DNA of 64,000 bases from Methylotenera oryzisoli (GTDB lineage: Bacteria > Pseudomonadota > Gammaproteobacteria > Burkholderiales > Methylophilaceae), in the NCBI RefSeq assembly GCF_004661485.1, contig NZ_PQVH01000001.1, positions 62,001-126,000 of the forward strand, in the 5' to 3' direction. Of this stretch, positions 41,110-50,523 are shown one piece after another. The notes under the pieces are model-generated. The model was given only the letters and a program-made list of their open reading frames with translations. It made no database searches and had not been told where the DNA came from. Within the stretch, counting starts at the first letter, position 1; every line of letters begins with the position of its first letter. The translations under genes and the position numbers were made by a program.

Positions 41110-42702
41110 ATGAGCACTACTACAGTCGCACATCATGATGAGCACACTGACCACCCGACGGGGATCATGCGCTGGCTAACTACCACTAATCACAAAGATA
41201 TCGGTACCATGTACCTGACCTTCTCGCTGATTATGTTCTTGGTGGGTGGGTCAATGATACTTGGCATTCGTGCCGAGCTATTTCAACCAGGCTTACAATT
41301 AATTAAGCCAGACTTCTTTAACCAGCTCATCGGCGTGCATGCACTGATTATGATTTTTGCAGCACTCATGCCCGCGGCCACCGGCTTTGCCAACTGGATG
41401 TTGCCATTGCAAATTGGCGCGCCAGACATGGCGTTACCGCGCTTAAACAACTGGGGCTTTTGGTTACTGCCTCCGTCTGCAATTTTACTCACCCTGCCAT
41501 TTACGCTAGCGCTATTTGGCATTGGTGACGGCGCACTGGCAACCGGCTGGACATTCTACCCACCACTCTCGATTCAAGGTGGCATAGGCGTAGATTTCGC
41601 AATCTTTGCAGTGCACTTGCTAGGTATTTCTTCTGTATTAGGCTCTATCAACATTATCGTCACCTTATTTAACATGCGTGCACCAGGCATGACACTCATG
41701 AAAATGCCGATGTTTGCATGGGGCTGGTTGATTACTGCATTCTTGTTGATTGCAACGATTCCTGTACTTGCAGGCGCCGTCACCATGCTGCTGACAGACC
41801 GTCATTTTGGTACTCACTTTTTTGACGCTGCTGGCGGCGGCGACCCCATCATGTTCCAGCACTTATTCTGGTTCTTTGGTCATCCTGAAGTATATATTTT
41901 GCTGCTACCGGTATGGGGCTTCATTCCACAAATATTACAAACGTTCTCACGTAAACCAATGTATGGCTATAAAGCACAGGTATATTCATTATGGGCTATC
42001 GGTGCAATGTCAGTCGTTGTGTGGGCGCATCACTTCTTTACCGCTGGAATGCCGGTACCCGCGCTGCTCTACTTCATGTACAGCACCATGGCCATTTCAC
42101 TTCCGCTCGCTGTATTGTTCTTCTGTTGGATTAAAACCATGTGGCGCGGCTCCATGAGCTTTGAAACCCCGATGCTGTTTACAGTAGGCTGGATTATCCT
42201 ATTTGGTATCGGCGGTTTAACAGGCTTAGTGCTCGCTGACGTTGCAGCCGATGCGCAATATCACAACAGTTACTTTGTTGTCGCCCATTTCCACTACACA
42301 CTATTTGCTGGTGGCATCATGGGCATTATGGCTGGGGTTTACTACTGGCTGCCAAAAATGACCGGGCATATGTACAACGAAAAACTAGGCCAATTACATT
42401 TCTGGCTCACCGCGATTTCCTTTAACCTTACCTTCATTCCGCAATTCTTCTTGGGTCTAGCGGGCATGCCACGCCGCATTCCAGACTATGCATTACAGTT
42501 TGCAGAGTTCAACATGATTTCATCCATGGCTGCATTTGTACTTGGCTTATCGCAACTGATCTTTGTTTATAACATTATCAGCACAGTCAAAGGCGGCAAA
42601 AAAGCAACGAGCCAAGTGTGGGAAGGCGCAGAGGGGCTGGAGTGGACTTTGCCATCTCCACCGCCTTACCATAGCTTTACCGAGCAACCGATTATTAAAT
42701 AG
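41110..42702 (+). CDS. coxA: Cytochrome c oxidase subunit I
   Basis: Catalytic subunit of the haem-copper oxidase at the inner membrane. The 530-aa, twelve-span product has the haem-a ligand region GVHALIMIFAALMP, the CuB/proton-pathway motif FGHPEVYILLLPVWG (Glu of the D-channel and cross-linked His-Tyr), the HH pair in VVWAHHFFTAGMP and the two haem-ligand histidines in VVAHFHYTLF. These features define an A-type oxidase. It begins 21 bp after coxB behind a GGAGAG Shine-Dalgarno. A complete, normal sequence. Confidence 0.97.
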   Translation: MSTTTVAHHDEHTDHPTGIMRWLTTTNHKDIGTMYLTFSLIMFLVGGSMILGIRAELFQPGLQLIKPDFFNQLIGVHALIMIFAALMPAATGFANWMLPLQIGAPDMALPRLNNWGFWLLPPSAILLTLPFTLALFGIGDGALATGWTFYPPLSIQGGIGVDFAIFAVHLLGISSVLGSINIIVTLFNMRAPGMTLMKMPMFAWGWLITAFLLIATIPVLAGAVTMLLTDRHFGTHFFDAAGGGDPIMFQHLFWFFGHPEVYILLLPVWGFIPQILQTFSRKPMYGYKAQVYSLWAIGAMSVVVWAHHFFTAGMPVPALLYFMYSTMAISLPLAVLFFCWIKTMWRGSMSFETPMLFTVGWIILFGIGGLTGLVLADVAADAQYHNSYFVVAHFHYTLFAGGIMGIMAGVYYWLPKMTGHMYNEKLGQLHFWLTAISFNLTFIPQFFLGLAGMPRRIPDYALQFAEFNMISSMAAFVLGLSQLIFVYNIISTVKGGKKATSQVWEGAEGLEWTLPSPPPYHSFTEQPIIK

Positions 42703-42725
42703 GATAAGGCAGTTACTTAATTGAT

Positions 42726-42836
42726 ATGAAAAATCAAGAAACTACCAGAAGTGATAAAAACAAGAAAGTAGCCATTGTTTTGGCGGTAATCGCGTTCATT
42801 TGGTATTTAGCATCCATGTTTACCATATGGAAATAG
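42726..42836 (+). CDS. Cytochrome oxidase small assembly protein
   Basis: A 36-aa membrane microprotein read by eye between coxA and ctaG: a Lys/Asn-rich N-terminus (KNQETTRSDKNKK) followed by one hydrophobic span ending YLASMFTIWK. Short single-span proteins of this kind at this exact position are annotated in betaproteobacteria as small oxidase assembly proteins. The last ten bases overlap the ctaG start in another frame, so the two genes are probably translationally coupled. Identification rests on size, span and position. Confidence 0.7.
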   Translation: MKNQETTRSDKNKKVAIVLAVIAFIWYLASMFTIWK

Positions 42837-43390
42837 ATGCAAACAAAACCGACCTAAGCGCTACGGAACTTAGGTCGGCAGCCAACAAAAGGCTAGGCTA
42901 CAAAATGATATGGGTAGTCGTTGCGGCACTTTTGTTTGCATTTGCATTAGTGCCAATATATGACGTGTTATGCACGATGACAGGGCTAAACGGGAAAACC
43001 AAAAGCACTGTCAGCGAGCTAAACAACACCAAGGTAGATGAAACACGCTGGGTAACCGTGCAATTTACCACTAGCACTATGCCTGGACTGGGCTGGAACT
43101 TTTATCCTAAACAATCCAGTATCAAGGTGCATCCTGGCAAAGTGGAAACCGTACTGTTTGAGGCGAAGAATATCACCAATGAAGTGGTGGCAGGTAGAGC
43201 AGTGCCTAGCGTAACACCAGGCGTAGCTGCTGCTCATCTTAAGAAATTAGCATGTTTTTGTTTTGAAAGGCAGGCGCTTAATCCGGGGGAAACAAAGCTA
43301 TTGCCGTTACGTTTCTTTGTAAGCCCAGACATACCTGCAGACGTAAAAGAGATGACTTTATCTTATGCATTCTTCAGTGTAGATAAATAA
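42827..43390 (+). CDS. ctaG: Cytochrome c oxidase copper-assembly protein CtaG (Cox11)
   Basis: CtaG delivers copper to the CuB site of subunit I. From ATG 42827 the product is 187 aa: a short cytosolic N-terminus, one membrane span (IWVVVAALLFAFALVPIYDVLC) and a periplasmic immunoglobulin-like domain with the copper-binding CFCFERQ (near residue 147) and the LPLRFFVSPDIP segment. The longer frame from 42800 is not supported because the overlap with the small assembly gene fits the shorter form. It follows the conserved order coxA-ctaG-coxC. Confidence 0.94.
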   Translation: MEIDANKTDLSATELRSAANKRLGYKMIWVVVAALLFAFALVPIYDVLCTMTGLNGKTKSTVSELNNTKVDETRWVTVQFTTSTMPGLGWNFYPKQSSIKVHPGKVETVLFEAKNITNEVVAGRAVPSVTPGVAAAHLKKLACFCFERQALNPGETKLLPLRFFVSPDIPADVKEMTLSYAFFSVDK

Positions 43391-43533
43391 GCATCCAAGT
43401 AATTAAAGAGTAAATAACGGGTAATTAAATTGAAAAAATAACGCATATATTGGTCTAGATAAAACAATAACCATCATTTATTGATTTTATTTTAGCTACA
43501 AGCAAGTTAAATAATGTAATGGGGAGCTTATGC

Positions 43534-44439
43534 ATGACAACACATTCAAATAATCATTACTATGTCCCACATGGCGCTTTATATCCTGTCGTTTTATCAG
43601 CAGGGTTACTCACACTGGCGTCCGGTTTTATTTTTAGTGTAGCTACTGATAAAAACAAAGATCTCGCATACCTGCAAACACCAGGAAAATGGATGATGTA
43701 TATAGGTGCAGCCATCATTTTACTGATGACGTTCAAATGGTTAAGTGCAGTTGTGGTTGAAAGCATTACCGGCCAATATAAAAAATGGGAAGACAAATCC
43801 TTTCGTATCGGCATGATCGTCTTTATCTGCTCTGAAGTTGCTTTTTTTGCCGCATTCTTTGGTGCGCTATTTTATATGCGTATTATTTCGGTACCCGACC
43901 TTGCGGCGTTCGACCCCATCTTTACCCCTTACAAAGACTTCCTTGGTACATGGCCATCTGCGGGCCCTGGCGGCACGGTACTAGGCACAGAATACAAGCC
44001 TGGCACACTGACACCAATGGCAGCATGGGGCTTACCTGCCATCAATACCGCATTACTGCTTAGCTCAGGCGCAACCATTACCTGGGCACACTGGGGCTTA
44101 TTGAAAGATAACCGCAAACAGCTGATTTTCGGTTTATTTCTAACCGTTGCTCTAGGTACAGCATTCTTGGTTTGCCAAGCCTTCGAGTATCACGAAGCCT
44201 ATACCCATATGGGACTAACCTTGGGTAGCGGTGCTTATGGTGCAACATTCTTTATGCTGACCGGCTTCCACGGCTTCCACGTCACATTAGGCACCATTAT
44301 GCTAATTGTGATTTTGTTACGCTCCATGCAAGGGCATTTCTCGGCTAAAAGTCATTTTGGCTTTGAAGGTGTTGCTTGGTATTGGCACTTTGTAGACGTG
44401 GTTTGGCTAGGGTTATTTATTTTTGTGTATTGGTTATAA
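43534..44439 (+). CDS. coxC: Cytochrome c oxidase subunit III
   Basis: This seven-span subunit stabilises the oxidase and its oxygen path. The product is about 301 aa from ATG 43534, selected because GGAG lies 7 nt upstream; a longer frame opens at 43519. YYVPHGALYPVVLS is at the start, FICSEVAFFAAFFGALFY (Glu-containing span) near residue 97, and GFHGFHVTLGT and GVAWYWHFVDVVWLGLF near the C-terminus. These last two are the defining subunit III motifs. A 143-bp A/T-rich gap separates it from ctaG, with no assignable element. Confidence 0.96.
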   Translation: MTTHSNNHYYVPHGALYPVVLSAGLLTLASGFIFSVATDKNKDLAYLQTPGKWMMYIGAAIILLMTFKWLSAVVVESITGQYKKWEDKSFRIGMIVFICSEVAFFAAFFGALFYMRIISVPDLAAFDPIFTPYKDFLGTWPSAGPGGTVLGTEYKPGTLTPMAAWGLPAINTALLLSSGATITWAHWGLLKDNRKQLIFGLFLTVALGTAFLVCQAFEYHEAYTHMGLTLGSGAYGATFFMLTGFHGFHVTLGTIMLIVILLRSMQGHFSAKSHFGFEGVAWYWHFVDVVWLGLFIFVYWL

Positions 44440-44452
44440 CACCATCAAAAAA

Positions 44453-44476
44453 TAAGCGGCGCATATGCGCCGCTTA
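44453..44476. terminator. 24-bp perfect palindrome between coxC and the DUF2909 gene
   Basis: Each 12-bp arm is TAAGCGGCGCAT or its reverse complement, with no loop in the DNA form; as RNA it would fold with a 4-nt loop. It is 13 bp past the coxC stop, facing a convergent gene, and followed by AGTTAAAC rather than a T-run. Probably a bidirectional terminator or processing hairpin. Confidence 0.65.
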
Positions 44477-44520
44477 GTTAAACTAACACTGCTAAATTAA
44501 TGAGTTACTTTACGAAACCC

Positions 44521-44730
44521 TTAGGTAGCAGCATGCGGAATCCAATTGAAGTAATAGCCGATCAACAAAAACACAAACAAGGTAATAGAAAGACCAATAC
44601 GTATGGTCAATGCTTTTACCGTACGTACCCCAGCATCTTTATCTTTGGCCAAAAAATACAATGCTGAAAACAAGCTAGCAATGATGACAAACAGCACCAA
44701 CACAATAACAACTTTGAATATCATAATCAT
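44521..44730 (-). CDS. DUF2909 family twin-span membrane protein
   Basis: 69 aa with two membrane helices (IFKVVIVLVLFVIIASLFSALYF and IGLSITLFVFLLIGYYF) joined by a charged loop containing KDKDAG. This is the usual form of DUF2909, found beside coxC and SURF1 in betaproteobacteria. It is the only minus-strand gene in the oxidase block, convergent with coxC and divergent from the SURF1 gene. Role in oxidase biogenesis is presumed from context only. Confidence 0.75.
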   Translation of the reverse strand: MIMIFKVVIVLVLFVIIASLFSALYFLAKDKDAGVRTVKALTIRIGLSITLFVFLLIGYYFNWIPHAAT

Positions 44731-44760
44731 GTCCTATCAGTTTAGTTAAGTCATTATGCG

Positions 44761-45516
44761 ATGCACATCAGACAAATGCAATTTAGATTAGGAAATTACT
44801 TACTGCGCCCTTCATGGCAAGGCTTATTGATTCTGATGATTTGCTTACCACTATTTATCAAACTAGGCTTATGGCAATACCACAAAGCGCAGTTAGGCAC
44901 AGAAATCCAGTCTAGCTACAATCGTTCACTAAAGCAGGATGCATTAAGCCTGCCGCGCAACTTCAACAATTTAGACGCGTGGAAATACAAAAAAGTAAAA
45001 ATAAAAGGCCACTATGAAACCGAGTATCAAATACTGCTCGACAATCAAGTGGAAAACAATGTGGCAGGCTTTCATGTCATCACCCCACTCAAACTTGATG
45101 GCAGCAACGATTATGTATTAGTTAACAGGGGCTGGGTAGCAGGCAGCGCCACACATACGGATTTACCAAGAATCAGCACGCCCAACCAAGCATTAGAAGT
45201 CACAGGCTTAGTCTGGTTGCCTAGCAGCAAGATTTTTACACTGGAAAGTGAACCGCAAAAAAGCACATGGAATGTCATCTGGCAACATATGGATATGGAG
45301 CGTTACCAAAAAATCGTGCCTATTCACATATTACCGCTGGTGATTAAATTAGATGCCAAAAGTAATGCAGGTGGCTTTGTGCGTAACTGGCAACTGCCTA
45401 CCAGTAAGATTACAACCAACATAGGTTACGCTTACCAATGGTTTGGGTTTGCGCTGGCTAGCGTACTTATTTTCTTATTCACCAGCATTAAAAAAGCCAA
45501 CAATACCAAAATATAG
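44761..45516 (+). CDS. SURF1 family oxidase assembly protein
   Basis: SURF1 (Shy1) proteins help insert haem a into subunit I. The 251-aa product has two membrane spans, one near each end (QGLLILMICLPLFIKLGLWQYHKA and TNIGYAYQWFGFALASVLIFLF). The conserved loop motifs are VLLDNQVEN-type ILLDNQVENNVAGFHVITPL, VLVNRGWV and the terminal YQWFGFA. It is 30 bp from the divergent DUF2909 gene and followed 10 bp later by the SCO-like gene, in a run ending with the haem A biosynthesis genes. Confidence 0.92.
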   Translation: MHIRQMQFRLGNYLLRPSWQGLLILMICLPLFIKLGLWQYHKAQLGTEIQSSYNRSLKQDALSLPRNFNNLDAWKYKKVKIKGHYETEYQILLDNQVENNVAGFHVITPLKLDGSNDYVLVNRGWVAGSATHTDLPRISTPNQALEVTGLVWLPSSKIFTLESEPQKSTWNVIWQHMDMERYQKIVPIHILPLVIKLDAKSNAGGFVRNWQLPTSKITTNIGYAYQWFGFALASVLIFLFTSIKKANNTKI

Positions 45517-45526
45517 GCAAAATCAT

Positions 45527-46144
45527 ATGATAAATACGGCCATGGACAGCACTGAGTATCTCAACCAGCAACGTAGAGGCCGCTTAATACTCTTATGCAT
45601 GTTGATTTTTTTTATTATCCCTATCATCGCGGTTATCGCGATGTACAAACTTGACTGGCGCCCTAAGGGAGAAAGTGTGGGCGAGTTAGTGTCACCGCCT
45701 AGGACGTTATCTATCAGTCAGGCACTCATCAATAGCAATGGCACCAAGGTAAGCACCAGCTTGCTCAAAGATAAATGGAGCATGGTCTATGTCACCACGG
45801 ACTGTGACCTCCAATGCAAAAACAAGCTGCACCAGATGCGGCAGCTACATGTTTCTTTATACAAAGAAATTCCACGCATGCAGCGTGTGTTAATCACGAC
45901 GACACCTGATGTTGCTGATATTGCACGCAACTACCCAGAACTATTAATCATCAATCAACCTGCAGACGATGTCATTGCATTCAGCCAGCAATTCAATATA
46001 GACAATGAAACCGCCATTAACGCGAATAGAATTTACCTGAGTGACCCGCTGGGCCAGCTTATCATCAGCTATCACGCCTCTACATCACCCGCACTGGTTC
46101 GCAAAGATATCACGCGTTTAATGAAATACTCTTGGACAGGCTAG
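45527..46144 (+). CDS. SCO-like membrane-anchored protein of the oxidase assembly cluster
   Basis: About 205 aa: one N-terminal membrane span (LILLCMLIFFIIPIIAVIAMY) and a periplasmic thioredoxin-like domain. TTDCDLQCKNKLHQMRQL carries Cys93 and Cys97 in the CxxxC spacing used by SCO1/PrrC copper proteins. The later segment NANRIYLSDPLGQLIISY aligns by pattern with the SCO region where the third copper ligand, a His, normally sits, but no His is present. The start at ATG 45527 avoids overlapping SURF1; ATG 45542 is also possible. It could be a thiol reductase for CuA rather than a copper carrier. No other SCO gene is visible in the window. Confidence 0.7.
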   Translation: MINTAMDSTEYLNQQRRGRLILLCMLIFFIIPIIAVIAMYKLDWRPKGESVGELVSPPRTLSISQALINSNGTKVSTSLLKDKWSMVYVTTDCDLQCKNKLHQMRQLHVSLYKEIPRMQRVLITTTPDVADIARNYPELLIINQPADDVIAFSQQFNIDNETAINANRIYLSDPLGQLIISYHASTSPALVRKDITRLMKYSWTG

Positions 46145-46146
46145 TC

Positions 46147-47154
46147 ATGGGCTACAAACTCTTTAAAAATCTATGTTTGTTTGGCGCCATACTCGCACTA
46201 TGTGTTGTCGTGCTTGGTGCTTATGTCAGACTATCTGACGCAGGACTAGGCTGCCCGGACTGGCCAGGCTGCTATGGCACCCTCACTGTGCCACAAAGTG
46301 AAACTGCGATTCAGCAAGCACAGATGCTACATCCAGATAAACCAGTTGAAGCCGCTAAAGCGTGGAAAGAAATGGCGCATCGATACTTAGCAGGCTCGCT
46401 AGGTTTAGTGGTGCTGGCAATTTTCGTACTGGGATGGATCAATAAGCACCAATTATCGGTAAAGCCTATACTGACCACAGCATTACTTATCATCATCCTA
46501 TTTCAAGCCATGCTAGGGATGTGGACGGTCACCATGCTATTAAAACCGGTGATTGTTAGCGCACACTTAATTGGTGGTTTAATCACGCTGGGATTGCTCA
46601 CCTGGTTAGCGCACCGCCATTGGGTCACGCATCACAATATACCGCACACCCCACCCCACTTAAAGCTAATGGTCCGCGGCGCAATATTGATATTGCTGCT
46701 ACAAGTGCTGTTAGGCGGATGGACTAGTACCAACTATGCCGCGCTAGCCTGTACAGACTTTCCTACCTGCCATGGTCACTGGCTCCCAGAAATGGATTTT
46801 AATGATGCTTTCCATCTGGTGCGTGAGCTCGGACAAAGCGCTAATGGTGGTAATTTAACGCTGGCATCACTGACCGCTATTCAATGGACGCATAGGATAG
46901 GCGCACTAATCACGTTTATTTACATGACCACACTGGTGTTGCAACTGCTCAAACTACCCGCATTAAGGAAAATCGCGCTGTTGCTACTCAGCTTGTTAAC
47001 AGCACAGGTCATCATTGGCATCGCCAATCTTATTCTGCACTTACCTTTGGCATTAGCCGTACTGCACAATCTGGGCGCAGCATTACTTGTTATTACCACC
47101 ATCGTTCTTAACTCTAAAATCACGGAGCATCAACATGACCACTCAAAAACTTAA
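46147..47154 (+). CDS. ctaA: Haem A synthase (COX15/CtaA)
   Basis: CtaA oxidises the C8 methyl of haem O to a formyl group, making haem A. The eight-span product is about 335 aa from ATG 46147, 2 bp after the SCO-like gene. It shows [18 protein letters not shown] after the first span, [18 protein letters not shown], a mid-protein CTDFPTCHG cysteine pair and [10 protein letters not shown]: the four conserved histidines of the two haem sites and the disulfide loop. A longer start would run into the preceding gene. Confidence 0.95.
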   Translation: MGYKLFKNLCLFGAILALCVVVLGAYVRLSDAGLGCPDWPGCYGTLTVPQSETAIQQAQMLHPDKPVEAAKAWKEMAHRYLAGSLGLVVLAIFVLGWINKHQLSVKPILTTALLIIILFQAMLGMWTVTMLLKPVIVSAHLIGGLITLGLLTWLAHRHWVTHHNIPHTPPHLKLMVRGAILILLLQVLLGGWTSTNYAALACTDFPTCHGHWLPEMDFNDAFHLVRELGQSANGGNLTLASLTAIQWTHRIGALITFIYMTTLVLQLLKLPALRKIALLLLSLLTAQVIIGIANLILHLPLALAVLHNLGAALLVITTIVLNSKITEHQHDHSKT

Positions 47155-48067
47155 AAGTGAGCTACACATGCACGTTAACGTCATGGGCCAAATTAAAGCA
47201 CTCGTTCCGCGATTAAAAAACTTTTTTCCACTGTGCAAGCCACGTGTGACTTCACTGATTGTGTTCACCGCATTGATTGGTATGTTTTTAGCTACGCCTA
47301 ACATGGTACCGCTACCGCTGTTGTTTGCGACAACGCTCGGCATTGCGTTTGCGTCAGGAGCGGCGGCAGCTTTTAACTGCCTGATTGAACACAAAATTGA
47401 CGCCAACATGGCGCGTACTCGCGCCCGCCCTCTGCCTACAGGACAAGTGTCATCAAGTGAAACTATGGTGTTTGCCACGTTACTAGGCGGCACCGGGTTA
47501 GCAATTCTGTATTTTTATGTTAACCCACTGACCATGTGGCTAACACTAGCCACCTTTGTTGGTTATGCCGTGATTTATACTATCTTCCTTAAACCGGCAA
47601 CACCGATGAATATCGTCATTGGCGGCGCTTCAGGTGCCATGCCACCTATCTTGGGTTGGGCTGCCGTCACCAACACCGTTTCACCAGAGTCACTGATTAT
47701 GTTCTTAATCATCTTCGCTTGGACACCTCCACACTTTTGGGCACTCGCACTATACCGCAGAGAAGAATATGCCAAAGTTGGCATGCCCATGTTACCTGTC
47801 ACGCATGGTGAAACCTTTACCTTGTTACACATCCTGCTCTACACCGTTATTTTGGTGGCAGTATCACTCATGCCTTACGGCCTAGGTATGAGTGGTATGA
47901 TTTACTTAAGCTCAGTGCTGCTGTTAGATGCTATTTTCATGGCTTATGTAATTAAACTTTACTTGCATTACTCAGATGCACTAGCTAAGCGCACTTTCAG
48001 ATACTCCATTATTTATTTAACCCTATTATTTGCAGGTTTATTAATTGATCACTACTTGCCACTTTAA
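47135..48067 (+). CDS. ctaB: Protohaem IX farnesyltransferase (haem O synthase)
   Basis: CtaB (CyoE/COX10) attaches the farnesyl tail to haem B, supplying haem O to CtaA. The product is about 310 aa from ATG 47135, which has GGAG 7 nt upstream and overlaps ctaA by 20 bp. The UbiA-type prenyltransferase motifs are clear: [20 protein letters not shown] near residue 87 and [26 protein letters not shown] near residue 197. It completes the haem A branch and is the last gene of the aa3 locus. Confidence 0.96.
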   Translation: MTTQKLKSELHMHVNVMGQIKALVPRLKNFFPLCKPRVTSLIVFTALIGMFLATPNMVPLPLLFATTLGIAFASGAAAAFNCLIEHKIDANMARTRARPLPTGQVSSSETMVFATLLGGTGLAILYFYVNPLTMWLTLATFVGYAVIYTIFLKPATPMNIVIGGASGAMPPILGWAAVTNTVSPESLIMFLIIFAWTPPHFWALALYRREEYAKVGMPMLPVTHGETFTLLHILLYTVILVAVSLMPYGLGMSGMIYLSSVLLLDAIFMAYVIKLYLHYSDALAKRTFRYSIIYLTLLFAGLLIDHYLPL

Positions 48068-48173
48068 ATGCTAAAAAATATTTAATGTAAACAAGCATTA
48101 CAGTTCATGTACTGACACTTGCCTGCACACACAAAAAGTCGCTAAATCCAATGTAAAAGCGAAGATTACGTTG

Positions 48174-48179
48174 TATAAT
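48174..48179 (+). promoter_or_regulatory. -10 element upstream of ccoN
   Basis: A perfect TATAAT lies 119 bp before the ccoN ATG in the 230-bp gap after ctaB. No good -35 at 16-18 bp and no FNR/ANR dyad (TTGAT-N4-ATCAA) or complete RegA-type repeat could be seen, only an isolated GTCGC half-site upstream. Confidence 0.35.
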
Positions 48180-48297
48180 TCCGCGATTAAAGCACGTGCA
48201 CTATTGTTTAGAATTGAAACGGATGCTGATATGACTACGGCGCTAGGGCCCGCCAATAGTCATGAATATGATTTGGTTTTATTTAAGGATGAAAGTA

Positions 48298-49731
48298 ATG
48301 AGCACTAATAATGTAGAAACGTTTTACGACGACTACGTCATACGCCGGTTTAGCGTAATGGCGGTAGTTTGGGGAGTTCTTGGAATGTTAATGGGGGTGA
48401 TTGTTGCCTCACAACTTGCATTTCCTGAATTAAATTTAGGACTGCCATGGACCAGCTTTGGTCGTTTACGTCCACTGCACACCAACTTGGTTATTTTTGC
48501 ATTTGGTGGCTGTGCACTGTTTGCTACGTCGTACTATGTAGTACAACGTACCAGCCAAGCTAAACTAGCATTTCCGATGTTGGCTCGCTACTCATTCTGG
48601 GGCTATCAAGCCGTCATTATCGCAGCGATCATCTCTTTACCTTTAGGCTACACTCAAGCTAAAGAATATGCAGAGCTAGAATGGCCTATCGACTTACTAC
48701 TATTGGTAGTTTGGGTGATGTACGCGATTGTTTTCTTTGGCACCATCGCAAAAAGAAAAATCAAACACATTTATGTAGCAAACTGGTTCTACGGTGCATT
48801 TATCATCGTGGTAGCAATTTTGCACATCGTTAACAGTGCTGCAATCCCTGCCGAATGGATGAAATCATACTCAGCTTACGCTGGTGTACAAGATGCAATG
48901 ATCCAATGGTGGTATGGTCATAACGCAGTTGGCTTCTTCTTGACTGCTGGCTTCTTGGGCATGATGTACTACTTTATTCCTAAGCAAGCAGAACGCCCAG
49001 TGTACTCATACCGCTTGTCTATCGTGCACTTCTGGGGCTTGATTTTCACTTACATGTGGGCAGGTTCACACCACTTACATTACACCGCGCTACCTGACTG
49101 GACACAATCAGTAGGTATGGTACTGTCTTTAATCCTATTAGCACCAAGCTGGGGCGGCATGATTAACGGCATGATGACAATGTCAGGTGCTTGGCACAAA
49201 CTTCGTGATGACCCTATTTTGCGCTTCTTAATCGTTTCATTGTCTTTCTACGGCATGAGTACGTTTGAAGGACCAATGATGGCGATTAAAACCGTTAACT
49301 CACTTTCACACTACACAGACTGGACCGTAGGTCACGTGCACTCTGGTGCTTTAGGCTGGGTTGGTTTTGTATCTATGGGTTCACTGTACTTCTTAGTACC
49401 TCGCTTGTGGGGTGTAAAACAAATGTACAGCAAGAAAGCAATTGAGTTGCACTTCTGGTTAGCAACGATCGGCGTAGTTCTTTACATTACCGCAATGTGG
49501 ATCTCAGGCGTTACTGCTGGTCTAATGTGGCGTGCGATGAATGACGACGGTACATTAACTTACACATTTGTTGAGTCTGTTAAAGCAATGCATCCATTCT
49601 ACGTAATCCGTATGACTGGCGGCTTGATGTACGTTACTGGTATGGCCATCATGCTGTGGAACGTAATTAAAACAGTTCAAATGGGGCAACCTGCTCGCGC
49701 CAGAATCCCTTCAACAGTTGTTCATGCTTAA
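48298..49731 (+). CDS. ccoN: cbb3-type cytochrome c oxidase subunit I
   Basis: Catalytic subunit of the high-affinity C-type haem-copper oxidase. It is about 477 aa from ATG 48298, with AAGGA 8 nt upstream; the frame also opens at 48262. The twelve-span protein shows [42 protein letters not shown] (CuB His plus the C-type Tyr), [12 protein letters not shown] and [15 protein letters not shown]. These are specific to CcoN and distinguish it from CoxA. It starts the ccoNOQP operon. Confidence 0.97.
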   Translation: MSTNNVETFYDDYVIRRFSVMAVVWGVLGMLMGVIVASQLAFPELNLGLPWTSFGRLRPLHTNLVIFAFGGCALFATSYYVVQRTSQAKLAFPMLARYSFWGYQAVIIAAIISLPLGYTQAKEYAELEWPIDLLLLVVWVMYAIVFFGTIAKRKIKHIYVANWFYGAFIIVVAILHIVNSAAIPAEWMKSYSAYAGVQDAMIQWWYGHNAVGFFLTAGFLGMMYYFIPKQAERPVYSYRLSIVHFWGLIFTYMWAGSHHLHYTALPDWTQSVGMVLSLILLAPSWGGMINGMMTMSGAWHKLRDDPILRFLIVSLSFYGMSTFEGPMMAIKTVNSLSHYTDWTVGHVHSGALGWVGFVSMGSLYFLVPRLWGVKQMYSKKAIELHFWLATIGVVLYITAMWISGVTAGLMWRAMNDDGTLTYTFVESVKAMHPFYVIRMTGGLMYVTGMAIMLWNVIKTVQMGQPARARIPSTVVHA

Positions 49732-49741
49732 GAGATCGAAA

Positions 49742-50368
49742 ATGTCAGATAAAGAACAAAAAGGCTTTAGCCACGAAAAAATTGAAACCAATAGTTTCTT
49801 ATTGGTAATCTTAATTTTGGTTGTGGTTTCATTTGGTGGCTTGGTTGAAATCGTACCGCTATTCTTCCAAAAATCAACGACACAACCAGTGGAAGGCTTA
49901 AAACCTTACACCGCACTGCAATTAGCTGGGCGCGACATTTATATTCGTGAAGGCTGCTACAACTGCCACTCACAAATGATTCGCCCATTTAAAGCTGAAA
50001 CATTACGCTATGGTCACTACTCAGTAGCTGGTGAGTTTGTTTACGATCACCCATTCCAATGGGGTAGTAAACGTACAGGTCCAGACTTACAACGTGTAGG
50101 CGGCCGTTACAGTGATGAATGGCATCGCATTCACTTGATTAACCCTCGTGATTTGGTACCTGAGTCTGTTATGCCTGCCTACCCATGGCTTGAGAAAAAC
50201 CTAGTAGATGCGAAAAACTTACCTGCACACATGCGCGCTTTAAAAATCGCCGGTGTTCCATATGCTGATGCTGAAATTAAGAGCGCAGCTAACGATGTTT
50301 ATGGAAAAACAGAGATGCAGGCTGTAATCGCCTACTTGCAAGTGCTTGGTACAGCGCTTAAACAATAA
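49742..50368 (+). CDS. ccoO: cbb3-type oxidase monohaem subunit II
   Basis: CcoO is a membrane-anchored monohaem cytochrome c that passes electrons to CcoN. The product from ATG 49742 is 208 aa, with one N-terminal span ([23 protein letters not shown]) and the haem motif [13 protein letters not shown] near residue 74. The Met-ligand region [15 protein letters not shown] is near residue 139. It lies 10 bp after ccoN. A longer frame starting at 49718 would overlap ccoN and is not preferred. Confidence 0.96.
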   Translation: MSDKEQKGFSHEKIETNSFLLVILILVVVSFGGLVEIVPLFFQKSTTQPVEGLKPYTALQLAGRDIYIREGCYNCHSQMIRPFKAETLRYGHYSVAGEFVYDHPFQWGSKRTGPDLQRVGGRYSDEWHRIHLINPRDLVPESVMPAYPWLEKNLVDAKNLPAHMRALKIAGVPYADAEIKSAANDVYGKTEMQAVIAYLQVLGTALKQ

Positions 50369-50379
50369 GCAACTGAATC

Positions 50380-50523
50380 ATGGACACTATTGGTTTACGC
50401 AGCATTGCCACAGTCTTAGCCCTAGTTACCTTTGTAGGTATCTGGGTCTGGGCTTGGTCTGGGCGGCATAAAAAAGACTTTGACGAAGCGGCAAGATTGC
50501 CGCTTGAGGGAGATGAAGAATGA
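50380..50523 (+). CDS. ccoQ: cbb3-type oxidase subunit CcoQ
   Basis: A 47-aa protein read directly from the sequence: one membrane span (IATVLALVTFVGIWVWAWS), then GRHKKDFDEAARLPL and an acidic end. The G-(R/K)-x-x-x-x-(F/Y)-(D/E)-E-A-A-x-L-P motif is characteristic of CcoQ, which stabilises the complex. Its stop codon overlaps the ccoP ATG by 4 bp (ATGA), and it begins 11 bp after ccoO. The position O-Q-P is invariant in proteobacteria. Confidence 0.95.
   Translation: MDTIGLRSIATVLALVTFVGIWVWAWSGRHKKDFDEAARLPLEGDEE

Noticed and set aside
48068-48297. FNR/ANR or RegA site controlling ccoNOQP
   Set aside because: I searched for TTGAT-N4-ATCAA and for GCGNC-N5-GNCGC by eye and found only an isolated GTCGC half-site, so no regulator site is called.
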